From the NCBI GenBank assembly GCA_051920445.1, contig JBPPLN010000002.1:248001-312000 (forward strand): a stretch of DNA of 64,000 nucleotides. The letters are read 5' to 3'. The first letter of the stretch is position 1, and each line of letters begins with the position of its first letter. Positions 18,124 through 26,933 of the stretch are shown one piece after another. The notes below the pieces were generated by a model, which was not told the origin of the DNA, did no database searches, and saw nothing but the letters and a program-made list of their open reading frames with translations. Source of the DNA: CAG-177 sp003514385 (lineage in GTDB: Bacteria > Bacillota > Clostridia > Oscillospirales > Acutalibacteraceae). Both the position numbers and the translations under genes were made by a program.

Positions 18124-19206
18124 TCACCTTTCGTAAAATTCAACAAGTGTCTTTGCGCATTTATTTATGTCCCAACCGCACTCGCTGACTTTTTCAAATG
18201 CGGAGGCGCGCAGATCGTCGGGCATTATCTTAATTTCTTTCGCCCAGACTTTCGGGTCAGCGTCGATTGATAGGCGTTTTATATGATTTGTTATACAGAC
18301 TTCATCCGTCACTGTGTCGGACATGAGCACTGGGAGCCCTGCCGCCTGCGCTTCGACGACGGAGACGGGCAAGCCCTCTCTGAATGACGGGAATATAAAA
18401 ATATCCATCGCGCTGAGCAATTGAGGAACATCGGAGCGCCTGCCCAAGAAATATATGCAGTCAGATATTCCGAGTTGATTCGCAAGTTTCTTGAGTTCAT
18501 CAGTCTCCTCCGCGCCCGCCATAAGAAGCGCTGCATCAGGGTGCACTTTCTTTATTTCAGCAAACACACGCATAAGATATGGGTGGTTCTTCTGCGGAGG
18601 AGCCACTCTGCCAACATGTCCGACGACAAATTGGTTCGTGCCGAATCCGAATTCGCTGCGTGCGGCAGATCTTTTTTCTTCTGTAAACTCATATGCAAAG
18701 CAATTGATAGCATTGGGTAGCACCGTAAAGTTCTTGTCGTCCCCGTACCAGAAGCGTCCTGCGTCGCGGCCGCAGGCAAAAAGCCTGTCCGCCAAAAAGC
18801 GTGTCGGAACATTGAAAAGTCTGTTGCGCCATTCTTTTTTGGGATTGAGTGAATACCATGTTGAATGGCAGTGCGCCGCCACCTTTTTTATCCCGTGCTT
18901 CTTCGCTTTTGGAGCAATAAGGCAAGTCAAATAAGGCGCATGGATATGCACCGCAGCATACTCGCCCTTATGCTCTTCAAAGAAGTCGTCAAGCTCGGAC
19001 GAGATGAGGCTTTTAATTCCGGGCGTATTTATTCTGAACACGCGCCCACCGAGTGCTTCTATATCAGCGCGTCTATCGCGCTCGCGCTCCTTGAAATACA
19101 TAACATCGAATTTTATATCTTCCGGCATCGCACGAAAGTAGTTGAGCACGACGCTCATCACGCCGTTTGCAACGCCTATGTCCGGCACAAAGTGCAGTAT
19201 TCTCAT
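18124..19206 (-). CDS. GT4 family glycosyltransferase
   Basis: GT-B fold, 360 residues. MRILHFVPDIGVANGVMSVV at the N terminus; VGHVGRVAPPQKNHPYLMRV and IFIFPSFREGLPVSVVEAQA in the donor domain with the EX7E acid pair. Similar to EpsF-like glycosyltransferases of Gram-positive exopolysaccharide clusters. Lies 16 bases after the GT4 gene at 19223. Cytoplasmic, presumably working on the membrane-bound undecaprenyl intermediate. Confidence 0.87.
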   Translation of the reverse strand: MRILHFVPDIGVANGVMSVVLNYFRAMPEDIKFDVMYFKERERDRRADIEALGGRVFRINTPGIKSLISSELDDFFEEHKGEYAAVHIHAPYLTCLIAPKAKKHGIKKVAAHCHSTWYSLNPKKEWRNRLFNVPTRFLADRLFACGRDAGRFWYGDDKNFTVLPNAINCFAYEFTEEKRSAARSEFGFGTNQFVVGHVGRVAPPQKNHPYLMRVFAEIKKVHPDAALLMAGAEETDELKKLANQLGISDCIYFLGRRSDVPQLLSAMDIFIFPSFREGLPVSVVEAQAAGLPVLMSDTVTDEVCITNHIKRLSIDADPKVWAKEIKIMPDDLRASAFEKVSECGWDINKCAKTLVEFYER

Positions 19207-19222
19207 ATTGCCGCCCCTATTC

Positions 19223-20359
19223 TCAAACGAGTCCGAGATTGCCGTAGATCGTCAGCATCTCGCGGTTGACATTTTCTGTAGAAAAGTCCTTGACCATATC
19301 GAGTCCGTTCTCGCCGAATGTGCGAAGCTTCTCGCGGTCGTTCATAAGCTCGAGTATTTTTTCCGCCATCATCCCGCTGTCGCCGACGGGAACGAGATAT
19401 CCGTTGACCCCATCTTCGACTGCGTCGTTGTTGCCGCGCACATCGGTGGCGACTATCGGATTGCCCATGGCCATAGCCTCGATAAGGTTTATCGGCAGAC
19501 CCTCCTGGAAGCTCGACGCGACCGACAGATCACTCAGACCCACGAGGTTATTTATATCGCGGCGATAGCCGAGAAAATCGACATTTTCGGCGATACCGCG
19601 CTCGGCGACCATCTGATTATACTCCTCGAGCCTTATCGGCTGACCGGGCAGGAGCAGCTTCACATTTTTGTTCTTCTGCACTATTTTTTGAAGCGCGTCG
19701 AAGAGCATCGGCTGGTTCTTTCTGACCGAGAGATCGGCGGGATAGATCATAATAAATGTATCGTTGTCGTAGCCGTATTCAGCTCTGAGTCTCGCTTTTT
19801 CTTCGTCGTCGACCGCCTTAAATCGGTCAAGCTCAACACCGACGCCGTGAACCCGATATATCTTTCCGGCTCTGAACTTTTTCTCATGCGCGAGGGCATA
19901 ATCCTCGCTGTTTATGGTTATAAGGCAGTCGGTATATTTTGAAAGATACTTTTCAACAGGATAAAAGAACAGCCAATTCTTGAGCGGCGCGCCTTTGAAG
20001 AAATGAAAACCGTGCGCCGTATAAATTACTTTTGTTCCCTTTTTGCGAGCACCCTTTGCCGCCAGGCGGGCAATGACCGCGCCCATGGGAGTGTGGCAAT
20101 GCACGGCGTCATAGCCGTTGCCGTCAATAATCTTTTTGAGCTCTCTGTACGCCTTTATGTTATTCGGACGCAGAGGCTGACGCTCAAACGGAACTTCAAA
20201 AGTCTTGTCTATTGCGGACAGATCGAGTCCCGGCTTGTCCGCTGAATTGTCCCTAAACGCGGCATCAACTTCGACTCCGTGAGCTTTCAGCTCACGGATA
20301 AACGGCATATGGAACTGTCCGATATGGCTGCGCACAGTGGCGACAAATAAAACTTTCAT
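19223..20359 (-). CDS. GT4 family glycosyltransferase (EpsD/CapM-like)
   Basis: GT-B fold, 378 residues. MKVLFVATVRSHIGQFHMPF opens the acceptor domain. HCHTPMGAVIARLAAK and TAHGFHFFKGAP are typical of the EpsD/WcfI-type subgroup that acts early after the priming transferase. SVASSFQEGLPINLIEAMAM carries the EX7E region. GGAG precedes the ATG. It is the first GT4 gene of the operon, consistent with adding the second sugar. That role is inference from order and subgroup. Confidence 0.87.
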   Translation of the reverse strand: MKVLFVATVRSHIGQFHMPFIRELKAHGVEVDAAFRDNSADKPGLDLSAIDKTFEVPFERQPLRPNNIKAYRELKKIIDGNGYDAVHCHTPMGAVIARLAAKGARKKGTKVIYTAHGFHFFKGAPLKNWLFFYPVEKYLSKYTDCLITINSEDYALAHEKKFRAGKIYRVHGVGVELDRFKAVDDEEKARLRAEYGYDNDTFIMIYPADLSVRKNQPMLFDALQKIVQKNKNVKLLLPGQPIRLEEYNQMVAERGIAENVDFLGYRRDINNLVGLSDLSVASSFQEGLPINLIEAMAMGNPIVATDVRGNNDAVEDGVNGYLVPVGDSGMMAEKILELMNDREKLRTFGENGLDMVKDFSTENVNREMLTIYGNLGLV

Positions 20360-20415
20360 CGGTTATTCTCCAATCGTTTTAGCGTTGCGACCGATAGCTG
20401 CAAATCCGGTGCGCA

Positions 20416-21237
20416 TTACTGCATATTGCTGACTATTTCTTCAACGCATTGTTTGAGAGCCGCAGAATTTTTCAAAAGCTCCCGTTCGCTCATAGCGGCG
20501 CACTTCTTTTCATAATCGCGTATTGCGCTCACACCCTCGTCGAAGATGCGTCGCATCTCGTTGATATCGCCAATCTCTGAAACATCGCAGAATGCGCGGG
20601 AAAGTATCGCGCAGTTTGATCCGAGCCTATAATGCTCGGGAATTATCATTTCGGCGGGCAAAATTCCGTTTCCGAGCGAGGCTATTCCGCCAAAGCCATA
20701 GTTCTTGATTCCGTCGGCTTTGAAACGTTCAACAAGCCTGTCTACTGTGCCATCTGCCAGCTCCTCAAAAAGGAACTTCTTGCCGTAGGAATGGGAAAGA
20801 TCATTGAGACCGATATGTATTTCATCAATGCCGCCGACTGAAATTATATCGTCTATCTGTTCCGCAGCTTCTCTGGTTTCGAGCAAAAGCGAAGTTGTTG
20901 CTCTGCCGTCGACCGCTTTTATAAAAGTCTCAACTTCACGGACGGTTTTGAAATACGGCAGCATGACAACATCGGGCTTACAGGCGAGAACACCTTCGAG
21001 TTCATCCGAAAAGCCGTCAAAAATCGGGTCGGTTCGCACAAATATCTGCGCATTTCTGACCGCCGATTTCACTTTCAGGATATCCGAAATGCTGTGCTTT
21101 GATTTCACGGAATTCCAGTTTTTCTGGCGTTCCTCCTTGCCGTACTGTTCGAGGTCGATAAATATTCTGTCAACCCCGGCCCTGTCGGCTATCGAGGCTA
21201 TCTCGGGTACATTCGTTATGTACATCAGCTTAAGCAT
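20416..21237 (-). CDS. HpcH/HpaI aldolase/citrate lyase-family enzyme
   Basis: TIM-barrel enzyme of the phosphoenolpyruvate/pyruvate superfamily, about 273 residues. Family landmarks: DRIFIDLEQYGKEER near the N terminus, a conserved arginine in FVRTDPI, LPYFKTVREVETF, the metal-ligand glutamate in LLLETREA, and IDEIHIGLNDLSHSYG containing the second metal ligand. The ATG at 21237 has GAAGGAGA ahead of it and overlaps the end of the sugar transferase by 8 bases. Family members cleave or form 2-keto acid carbon-carbon bonds. A member in a polysaccharide operon suggests a keto-acid building block or precursor recycling, but no substrate can be assigned. Confidence 0.8.
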   Translation of the reverse strand: MLKLMYITNVPEIASIADRAGVDRIFIDLEQYGKEERQKNWNSVKSKHSISDILKVKSAVRNAQIFVRTDPIFDGFSDELEGVLACKPDVVMLPYFKTVREVETFIKAVDGRATTSLLLETREAAEQIDDIISVGGIDEIHIGLNDLSHSYGKKFLFEELADGTVDRLVERFKADGIKNYGFGGIASLGNGILPAEMIIPEHYRLGSNCAILSRAFCDVSEIGDINEMRRIFDEGVSAIRDYEKKCAAMSERELLKNSAALKQCVEEIVSNMQ

Positions 21238-21850
21238 CTTTATTCTCCTTCGACTCCGAGGTTTTTCCGACATTGTTGTTATCCTTCATCGTCAAAACGT
21301 TCCAAACTGTTTGGAACAGTATTTTGCAGTCAAGACCCAAAGAGAGCTTGTCGACATATTCGACGTCGTACTTTATTCTGTCGTTCCAGTCTATCGTCTT
21401 TCTGCCGTGAACCTGAGCGAGTCCGGTTATTCCCGGGCGCACGTCAAAGCGTCTGCGCTGAGCGTCACTGTACTCCTCAAGCCTCCACGGGTGATATGTC
21501 AGGGTCGGGCGCGGACCGATAAAGCTCATGTCGCCCTTGAGAATATTTATGAACTGCGGCAGCTCGTCGAGACTTGTCGCCCTTATCACCTTGCCGACGC
21601 GGGTCACGCGGCTGTCGCCCTTATATGAATACTGGCCCGTTCCCATATGCTCGGCGCCCACGCACATCGAGCGGAACTTGTACATCTCGAAAACCTTTCC
21701 GTCTTTTCCGAGGCGCTCCTGCTTAAATATCACGGGGCCTTTCGAATCAAGCTTCACGGCCGCGGCAACAGCGAGAAGGAGCGGCGAGGACACCACAGTG
21801 CCTATGAGAGAAAATGTTACATCCAGAGCTCTTTTAACGCCTTTATACAA
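21230..21850 (-). CDS. Priming sugar-phosphate transferase (undecaprenyl-phosphate type)
   Basis: Initiates repeat-unit synthesis by moving a sugar phosphate from a UDP-sugar to undecaprenyl phosphate. Short, 206-residue monotopic form (PglC/WcaJ catalytic domain only). One hydrophobic N-terminal stretch (residues 10-30) is followed by KGPVIFKQERLGKDGKVFEM, YKFRSM, SLDELPQFINILKGDMSFIG with PRP, and RPGITGLAQVHGR. First gene after the promoter at 21902-21930. The 4,6-dehydratase just upstream makes a diNAcBac- or FucNAc-type UDP-sugar plausible as its substrate; that link is inference. Confidence 0.92.
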   Translation of the reverse strand: MYKGVKRALDVTFSLIGTVVSSPLLLAVAAAVKLDSKGPVIFKQERLGKDGKVFEMYKFRSMCVGAEHMGTGQYSYKGDSRVTRVGKVIRATSLDELPQFINILKGDMSFIGPRPTLTYHPWRLEEYSDAQRRRFDVRPGITGLAQVHGRKTIDWNDRIKYDVEYVDKLSLGLDCKILFQTVWNVLTMKDNNNVGKTSESKENKDA

Positions 21851-21901
21851 AAATATCCCTCCAAAGATATGCGCGCTTGCGAGCGCATTTACCTAGCTTT
21901 A

Positions 21902-21930
21902 ATTATACCAATATATATGAAATTTTTCAA
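21902..21930 (-). promoter_or_regulatory. Sigma-A-type promoter for the polysaccharide operon
   Basis: Read on the minus strand: TTGAAA, a 17-base spacer, then TATAAT, ending 51 bases before the priming transferase start. It is the last strong promoter seen before about 21 kb of co-directional genes. A perfect 12-base palindrome, TTGAATATTCAA (21997-22008), lies about 70 bases upstream and could be an operator. Confidence 0.7.
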
Positions 21931-22022
21931 CAGTCTTTTGTGTTTAAAATAGATTTATATCAGTCATATAAAAAATAGCGAAAAGCAAGCGTTTTTTTGA
22001 ATATTCAAGCAACTTTCGCGAA

Positions 22023-22060
22023 TAAAAAATCAGCAATACGGCAAAATGCCATACTGCTGA
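22023..22060 (-). terminator. Intrinsic terminator after the 4,6-dehydratase gene
   Basis: A hairpin of about 13 base pairs (arms 22030-22042 and 22048-22060, two mismatches) followed on the minus strand by six T. It sits directly after the stop at 22069 and separates the dehydratase from the main operon. Confidence 0.75.
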
Positions 22061-22068
22061 TAAATTTT

Positions 22069-24015
22069 TTATTCCACTGACATGGTGACACGCTCGCTCT
22101 CGAGCACCATCTCCTCCTCTTTTTTGAGGAAGGTGACAGAAGGCGCTTCCGTTCCGGGTTCTTTGTATGTCTTGACTATTTTCTTAACGACCCTGCGCAC
22201 ATCAGCATTGTCATCATACATTATTTTGCTAAGTTCCTCGAGGCCGGCAAAGAAATCATCCTCGTTTATATCAATAGGTTTGCCGATATGTATGAGATTG
22301 TTTGCAGTCGCCTCGAGTCCCTCTTCGTCCATAAGCAACTCCTCATAGAGCTTTTCTCCGGGGCGAAGGCCGGTAAACTTTATATCAATATCCTTGTAAG
22401 GCGTATACCCCGAAAGTCTGATGATATTTTCCGCGAGGTCGACTATCTTCACAGGCTCGCCCATATCGAGAACGAATATTTCGCCGCCCTTCGCGGAAGC
22501 GCCTGCCTGGAGGACGAGGGACACTGCCTCCGGAATGGTCATGAAATAACGGATAATATCCTTGTGTGTGACCGTTACGGGACCGCCGTTTGCTATCTGA
22601 TCCTTAAAAAGCGGAATAACGGAACCGTTCGAGCCGAGGACATTGCCGAATCTGACGGCGACGAACTCGGTATCGGAATGTTTGTTGTAGGTCTGGACTA
22701 TCATCTCACAGATACGCTTTGTCGCGCCCATAATGTTCGTGGGATTGACCGCCTTATCCGTCGAAATAAGTACAAAACGTTCGACACCGAACTTGTCCGC
22801 CGCCCGAACCGTTTTGAGAGTGCCGAAAACATTGTTCTTGACTGCCTCGTTAGGGTTGTCCTCCATAAGAGGCACATGCTTATGAGCCGCGGCATGATAA
22901 ACGATGTTCGGATGATATCTTGCGAACACGGATTCAAGGCGTTTGCTGTCTCTGACGGAGCCTATGAGCACATTGACATCGACTTCCGGATGCGTGCGCA
23001 GAAGCTCGTTCTGAATGTTATAAGCGTTGTTCTCGTAAATATCAAAGATAATAAGCTTGTGCGGCGAATGTTCCGCTATCTGACGGCAAAGCTCGCTGCC
23101 TATCGATCCGCCGCCGCCAGTGACGAGAACCGTCTTTCCGCTGACATAGTCCATGACGGAATCGAGCTTTATTTTTATCGGCGGACGGCCGAGAAGATCT
23201 TCTATATTGATGGAACGGATATTTGAAAGTCCCATCTTCTTATCTATCATCTGTCCGATGCTCGGGAGCGTCTTAACGACACAACCGGTCTTTGAGCAGC
23301 GCCGAAGTATCTCGCCCTTGCGTTCCGGAGTCGCGGACGGAATGGCAAAAATTATAGTCTTGATATTATATTTTTCGGCAACTTCCTCTATCTTATCGCA
23401 TTTGCCTATGACTTTAACACCGTATACAGTGCTGCGCTTTTTATCCGGCGAATCATCAAGAATACAAACCGGATAATATTCCATATCGGGACTTGTTTTT
23501 ATCTCGTGGATCAATATATTTGCAGCGTCACCGGCACCGATTATCATGGTATTGTTGCGGTTTGACTTTGGTGTAATACCTCTCCACGGCTTGCGTCTGA
23601 GCGTTCTGAGCACCATTCTGACAGCCACTACGCCAGCACCGGAAAGCAGAACCGCCATAATATACACACTCGGCGCAAAATAAGGAAATTTCAGTGCAGT
23701 TCTGATGAGGGCAAATGCTATCGACGAGCTCATAGCGCATACCGCGACTATACACGCATCGCGCATGGAAGCATACTCCCAAAGCACCTGATAAGTTCTC
23801 GACAAAGTGAACACGCAGGCATATATAACGGCGAGCACAACCATGCTCAGCCAAAAGCTGCCGCGGGTAATCTCTTTTACAAGTGCTTTAGCTTGGAATT
23901 CATTTCGCATCCATATGGAAAACATAAACGAAAGCATCAGCACAGCCATATCGAGAAAGTATAAAAGCGTCACTATCAAATCGCGCTTTTTCAAAGTTGC
24001 CACTCCGTTTCCCAT
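22069..24015 (-). CDS. Membrane-anchored UDP-N-acetylhexosamine 4,6-dehydratase (CapD/WbpM/PglF-like)
   Basis: Converts a UDP-GlcNAc-type sugar to the 4-keto-6-deoxy intermediate of sugars such as diNAcBac, FucNAc or QuiNAc. 648 residues: four hydrophobic helices (about 14-36, 53-72, 86-108, 115-135), a first Rossmann domain (IIGAGDAANILIH near 158), and the catalytic short-chain dehydrogenase domain with TGGGGSIGSE at 299-308. STDK is at 418-421, and M429-x3-K433 replaces the usual YxxxK, as in the large membrane 4,6-dehydratases. The annotated ATG has little Shine-Dalgarno; a TTG seven codons downstream lies 8 bases after CGGAG and may be the true start. Own promoter (24032-24060) and terminator. 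Confidence 0.92.
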   Translation of the reverse strand: MGNGVATLKKRDLIVTLLYFLDMAVLMLSFMFSIWMRNEFQAKALVKEITRGSFWLSMVVLAVIYACVFTLSRTYQVLWEYASMRDACIVAVCAMSSSIAFALIRTALKFPYFAPSVYIMAVLLSGAGVVAVRMVLRTLRRKPWRGITPKSNRNNTMIIGAGDAANILIHEIKTSPDMEYYPVCILDDSPDKKRSTVYGVKVIGKCDKIEEVAEKYNIKTIIFAIPSATPERKGEILRRCSKTGCVVKTLPSIGQMIDKKMGLSNIRSINIEDLLGRPPIKIKLDSVMDYVSGKTVLVTGGGGSIGSELCRQIAEHSPHKLIIFDIYENNAYNIQNELLRTHPEVDVNVLIGSVRDSKRLESVFARYHPNIVYHAAAHKHVPLMEDNPNEAVKNNVFGTLKTVRAADKFGVERFVLISTDKAVNPTNIMGATKRICEMIVQTYNKHSDTEFVAVRFGNVLGSNGSVIPLFKDQIANGGPVTVTHKDIIRYFMTIPEAVSLVLQAGASAKGGEIFVLDMGEPVKIVDLAENIIRLSGYTPYKDIDIKFTGLRPGEKLYEELLMDEEGLEATANNLIHIGKPIDINEDDFFAGLEELSKIMYDDNADVRRVVKKIVKTYKEPGTEAPSVTFLKKEEEMVLESERVTMSVE

Positions 24016-24031
24016 CTCTATTATTGGTTAA

Positions 24032-24060
24032 ATTATATATTCATATTTTCACACTGTCAA
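24032..24060 (-). promoter_or_regulatory. Consensus sigma-A promoter of the 4,6-dehydratase gene
   Basis: Minus strand: a perfect TTGACA, a 17-base spacer and a perfect TATAAT, with the -10 box 16 bases before the dehydratase ATG. One of the best promoter matches in the window. A strong constitutive signal is expected. Confidence 0.8.
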
Positions 24061-24161
24061 TACAGAGCTTGAAATATAATTTGTGTATAATTTTGGTATT
24101 TTTGTATACTCGCGCTGTCAATTTACCAGAGAATAATTTTCACACAAGTCCAAGTTCATAG

Positions 24162-24197
24162 CAAAAGCACAGACCGAAAAATATCGATCCGTGCTTT
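24162..24197 (-). terminator. Intrinsic terminator after the tautomerase gene
   Basis: Inverted arms AAAGCACGGATCG and CGGTCTGTGCTTT (minus strand, two mismatches) around a T-rich loop, ending in a short T run. It closes the unit that starts with the response regulator or lipoprotein. Confidence 0.65.
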
Positions 24198-24213
24198 CAG
24201 GTTCGTTTTCATA

Positions 24214-24558
24214 TCAGAAGTTCGAGCTGTTCCAGCCCCAATGCTCCGCCTCTTCGTATTTGACATAGATATTGGCGGGAGCTATTCCTGTCTCTGCGGA
24301 CACTGCGTCACAGATAGCCGCAGTCAGCTTATCATAGACTGCATCCGACGCACCGCCGAAAAGGCTCAGTTCGATATAAGCCATGGGTTCATCACTTTTG
24401 CCGCCGAAATACATTGTCGCTTTATCGTCAAACGAAAGCATGAGCCAGCGCTCGGTCTTTCCCGGAACGAGAGAGATTATCTTGCCGTATTTTGCGGCGA
24501 GTGCATCTCGCTTTTCTTTTGCAAGTTCGATATTTGTTTTCGTGCTGATATAGGGCAT
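24214..24558 (-). CDS. MIF-like tautomerase
   Basis: 114-residue member of the macrophage migration inhibitory factor / tautomerase superfamily. The N terminus MPYISTKTNI leaves the catalytic proline at position 1 after methionine removal. The C terminus EHWGWNSSNF matches the family end. The KYGKIISLVPGKTERWLMLSF stretch near residues 24-44 is the usual strand-helix unit. Length is exactly family size. Expected to be a cytoplasmic trimer with phenylpyruvate or other keto-enol tautomerase activity; the physiological substrate is unknown. AAGGAG precedes the ATG; 21 bases downstream of the lipoprotein gene. Confidence 0.85.
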   Translation of the reverse strand: MPYISTKTNIELAKEKRDALAAKYGKIISLVPGKTERWLMLSFDDKATMYFGGKSDEPMAYIELSLFGGASDAVYDKLTAAICDAVSAETGIAPANIYVKYEEAEHWGWNSSNF

Positions 24559-24579
24559 GGTTATACTCCTTTTCTGTTA

Positions 24580-26844
24580 TCAGTTAATTCTGATGAAGTC
24601 CCCTGCCGGGACAGTTATACCGCTGACGGTCGCATCGGATTCGGTATAGTTGACATAGATTTTTGCTCCTGTGTCGTACTCCGTGCAGAACACGCCGCCC
24701 ATTATCTCGCTGTGCGAGGTCATGCGCGAAGCCTGGAGATCCTTGAGAGCCGCATCGGCACGCTCATAGAACTCTGACGCTGAAGCTATCCAATTTTCGT
24801 AATAGACTCCGAATGTATCCGTGTTGTCCTCGTCGGACTTATTCTTTTTGTCTGCATAGGTGTCAGAATATGTCCACTCATAAGCGGGACTTGCACCGTA
24901 TTCGACGCAGCGCAGGAACGAGGTTTTGGCATTCTCGCTGAAGTTGAGCGGCTCGCCGGAATAGCCGACTATTCCGTGGAGAACAAGCTGCAGGAACGGC
25001 ACACCGACATATGCCGAGCGGCTCTGTGACGCAGAGGTCGGCAGATGCGAAATAAAGCTGACATTCTTTATGACGCGGAAATTGCCGGTGTCGGTCATTA
25101 GCTTCATATTCGCAGTCAGCGACGGAAGCTGTTCGGATATCATCTCCGCGCTATCCTGGCGGTTAAAGCCGTTCTTATAATCGGAATAGAGCAGACTGCC
25201 GACATCGTTGAGGCAGAAGCCCGTAAACTGGGAAAATCTTGTGTCTTTGAGTATCTCGATTATCGATTTTTCAACATACTTCATGCCGAGCAGGCGCTTT
25301 GCGTATTTATCTTTTCCGAGCGGACTGTTATTTATTGCATTGTATTCCGCCTTTTTGCCGAAGATGCTGCCCGCAGTCCTGCCGGAAGAGAACGAGTCTC
25401 CCTTTGCCGCGGATAGCAGATTGACATCGAGATACATTTCCATGTTCTGCGCGTTGACATATTCGACAAGATTTTTCAGGTCGGAGCGAGTGCCGAGACG
25501 GGCAAGCAGAGACGCAGTCATTATGCTCGACTGATCCGTTCCACCGGTCAGTGCGCCCTTGTAGCGCAGTTTTATTGAGTTTATGCCCTTCGACTTCATT
25601 CGCGTGAGCATGTCGAGAGCCTGTTCAAAGTCGGTAAAGGTCTTTTCTTTTTTGAGATTCAGTCGCTTGAACGAGAACAGGGTGTCGTCCGAAACGCCGA
25701 TAACGGTCAGATCAAGAGGCAGATACTCCTGCTCTTCGGCCGTTCTTGTCGAGAGTATTCGCTCCCTTATCAGCTGTTCACGCGCCGCAGCTGCCATGCC
25801 TGTATAATCTGCATTCGAGCCGCCGAGGAAACGTATGCAAAGCCCGATATCGCCGTCATAGGACTCAGAGCTCATATAAAACTTTCCTTTTGATTCGGTG
25901 CAGGGTGTGATATCAAACGACACGCCGGCTTCATAAAAATCGTTGCCGCCCCTGACTCTGTCCGCGCTGACGGTAGCTATCGCATCGCCGCTGTTGATTA
26001 TTGTGACAAAGGCGTTGTTCCCCTGCTTCATACCATATGCGGGAATAAGAGCATTTGCAGTGCCGCTGTTTGCGTGACCGGATGCCGCGTCGCCGCCGTA
26101 AACCGGGAAGCTCAGTTCGCTGTCAAATGAATCGTCTCTCGTGTCGGTCTTTATGAGCGCGCCGCTGCCGTCGGGGACAAAGATATAATCGCCCTGCTGT
26201 GGCTCGGAATAAGCGCCGAAGAAGTTGAGAAGGCTGAGTTTCGTGAGCTTTGCGTCGGAATCCGCAACGAGGTTTTCATATTTCGCGCTGACATAGACGC
26301 TGCCGTCTTTTATCTGATAATTGACGACAAGCTTGAAAGCTATATCGCCTTTTTCATATTTTTCTTTGTGTGCAGTTGCAGTGTCGGGAGTTAGAATATA
26401 AGTAACACTCAGAGCGTCGTCGGCAAAGCTGCACTGGGCATTCTGGAACGACACGCTGTTATCCTGAGTATTGAGCTTATAGAGTGTGTCTCCGCTGACG
26501 ATTTCAAGAGTCGCCGTTGCGGCACCCGAATTCTCCTGAGTCGGGAGCGCAGACCAGAGCTTTTCGCTGTCGTCATGGGAAAGATCGGCGACACAGACGG
26601 AATATGTGCTCTCGTCAAAGAGCAGCTCGATAAGTCCGGATTTGCCGACCTGCTGAAGGTTGGCTTTATCTCCGACGGAATGGAGCAGAGTCGATTCCGC
26701 CGCGCCCGCCTCGGTGGGCGTGCCTTTTATTTTCGTCACGGCAACAGGGTCGAAGCACGCGCTCAGGGAGCAGAGCATTGCCGCCGAAAGCAGCAGAGCC
26801 GATATCCTCGCCGTTATTCTTTTTTTCCTGTTTTTAATAGCCAT
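24580..26844 (-). CDS. Large DUF5696-like surface lipoprotein
   Basis: About 754 residues. Signal peptide with lipobox (RISALLLSAAMLCSLSAC) predicts a lipid-anchored extracellular protein. The body contains YIFVPDGSGALIKTDTRDD near residue 240, characteristic of the DUF5696 family, and a C-terminal half with TIM-barrel-like spacing (LDLTVIGVSDD, MYLDVNLLSA, FTGFCLNDVGSLLYSD). ATG at 26844 is preferred over two earlier starts because GGGAG lies 8 bases ahead. Family members often accompany ABC sugar importers and glycoside hydrolases; here it follows a two-component system. A carbohydrate-related role is inference. Confidence 0.7.
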   Translation of the reverse strand: MAIKNRKKRITARISALLLSAAMLCSLSACFDPVAVTKIKGTPTEAGAAESTLLHSVGDKANLQQVGKSGLIELLFDESTYSVCVADLSHDDSEKLWSALPTQENSGAATATLEIVSGDTLYKLNTQDNSVSFQNAQCSFADDALSVTYILTPDTATAHKEKYEKGDIAFKLVVNYQIKDGSVYVSAKYENLVADSDAKLTKLSLLNFFGAYSEPQQGDYIFVPDGSGALIKTDTRDDSFDSELSFPVYGGDAASGHANSGTANALIPAYGMKQGNNAFVTIINSGDAIATVSADRVRGGNDFYEAGVSFDITPCTESKGKFYMSSESYDGDIGLCIRFLGGSNADYTGMAAAAREQLIRERILSTRTAEEQEYLPLDLTVIGVSDDTLFSFKRLNLKKEKTFTDFEQALDMLTRMKSKGINSIKLRYKGALTGGTDQSSIMTASLLARLGTRSDLKNLVEYVNAQNMEMYLDVNLLSAAKGDSFSSGRTAGSIFGKKAEYNAINNSPLGKDKYAKRLLGMKYVEKSIIEILKDTRFSQFTGFCLNDVGSLLYSDYKNGFNRQDSAEMISEQLPSLTANMKLMTDTGNFRVIKNVSFISHLPTSASQSRSAYVGVPFLQLVLHGIVGYSGEPLNFSENAKTSFLRCVEYGASPAYEWTYSDTYADKKNKSDEDNTDTFGVYYENWIASASEFYERADAALKDLQASRMTSHSEIMGGVFCTEYDTGAKIYVNYTESDATVSGITVPAGDFIRIN

Positions 26845-26933
26845 AACAAGATCTCCCATATCTATAAAATCGCCGCTTTGCGTTGAACTCTTCATTTGAT
26901 TATATCATCTTTGAGCCGTTTATTCAACCTCGC

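Noticed and set aside
22030..22070. Same hairpin as a plus-strand terminator
   Set aside because: No plus-strand gene reads into it and the T run on that side is interrupted. The minus-strand reading fits better.
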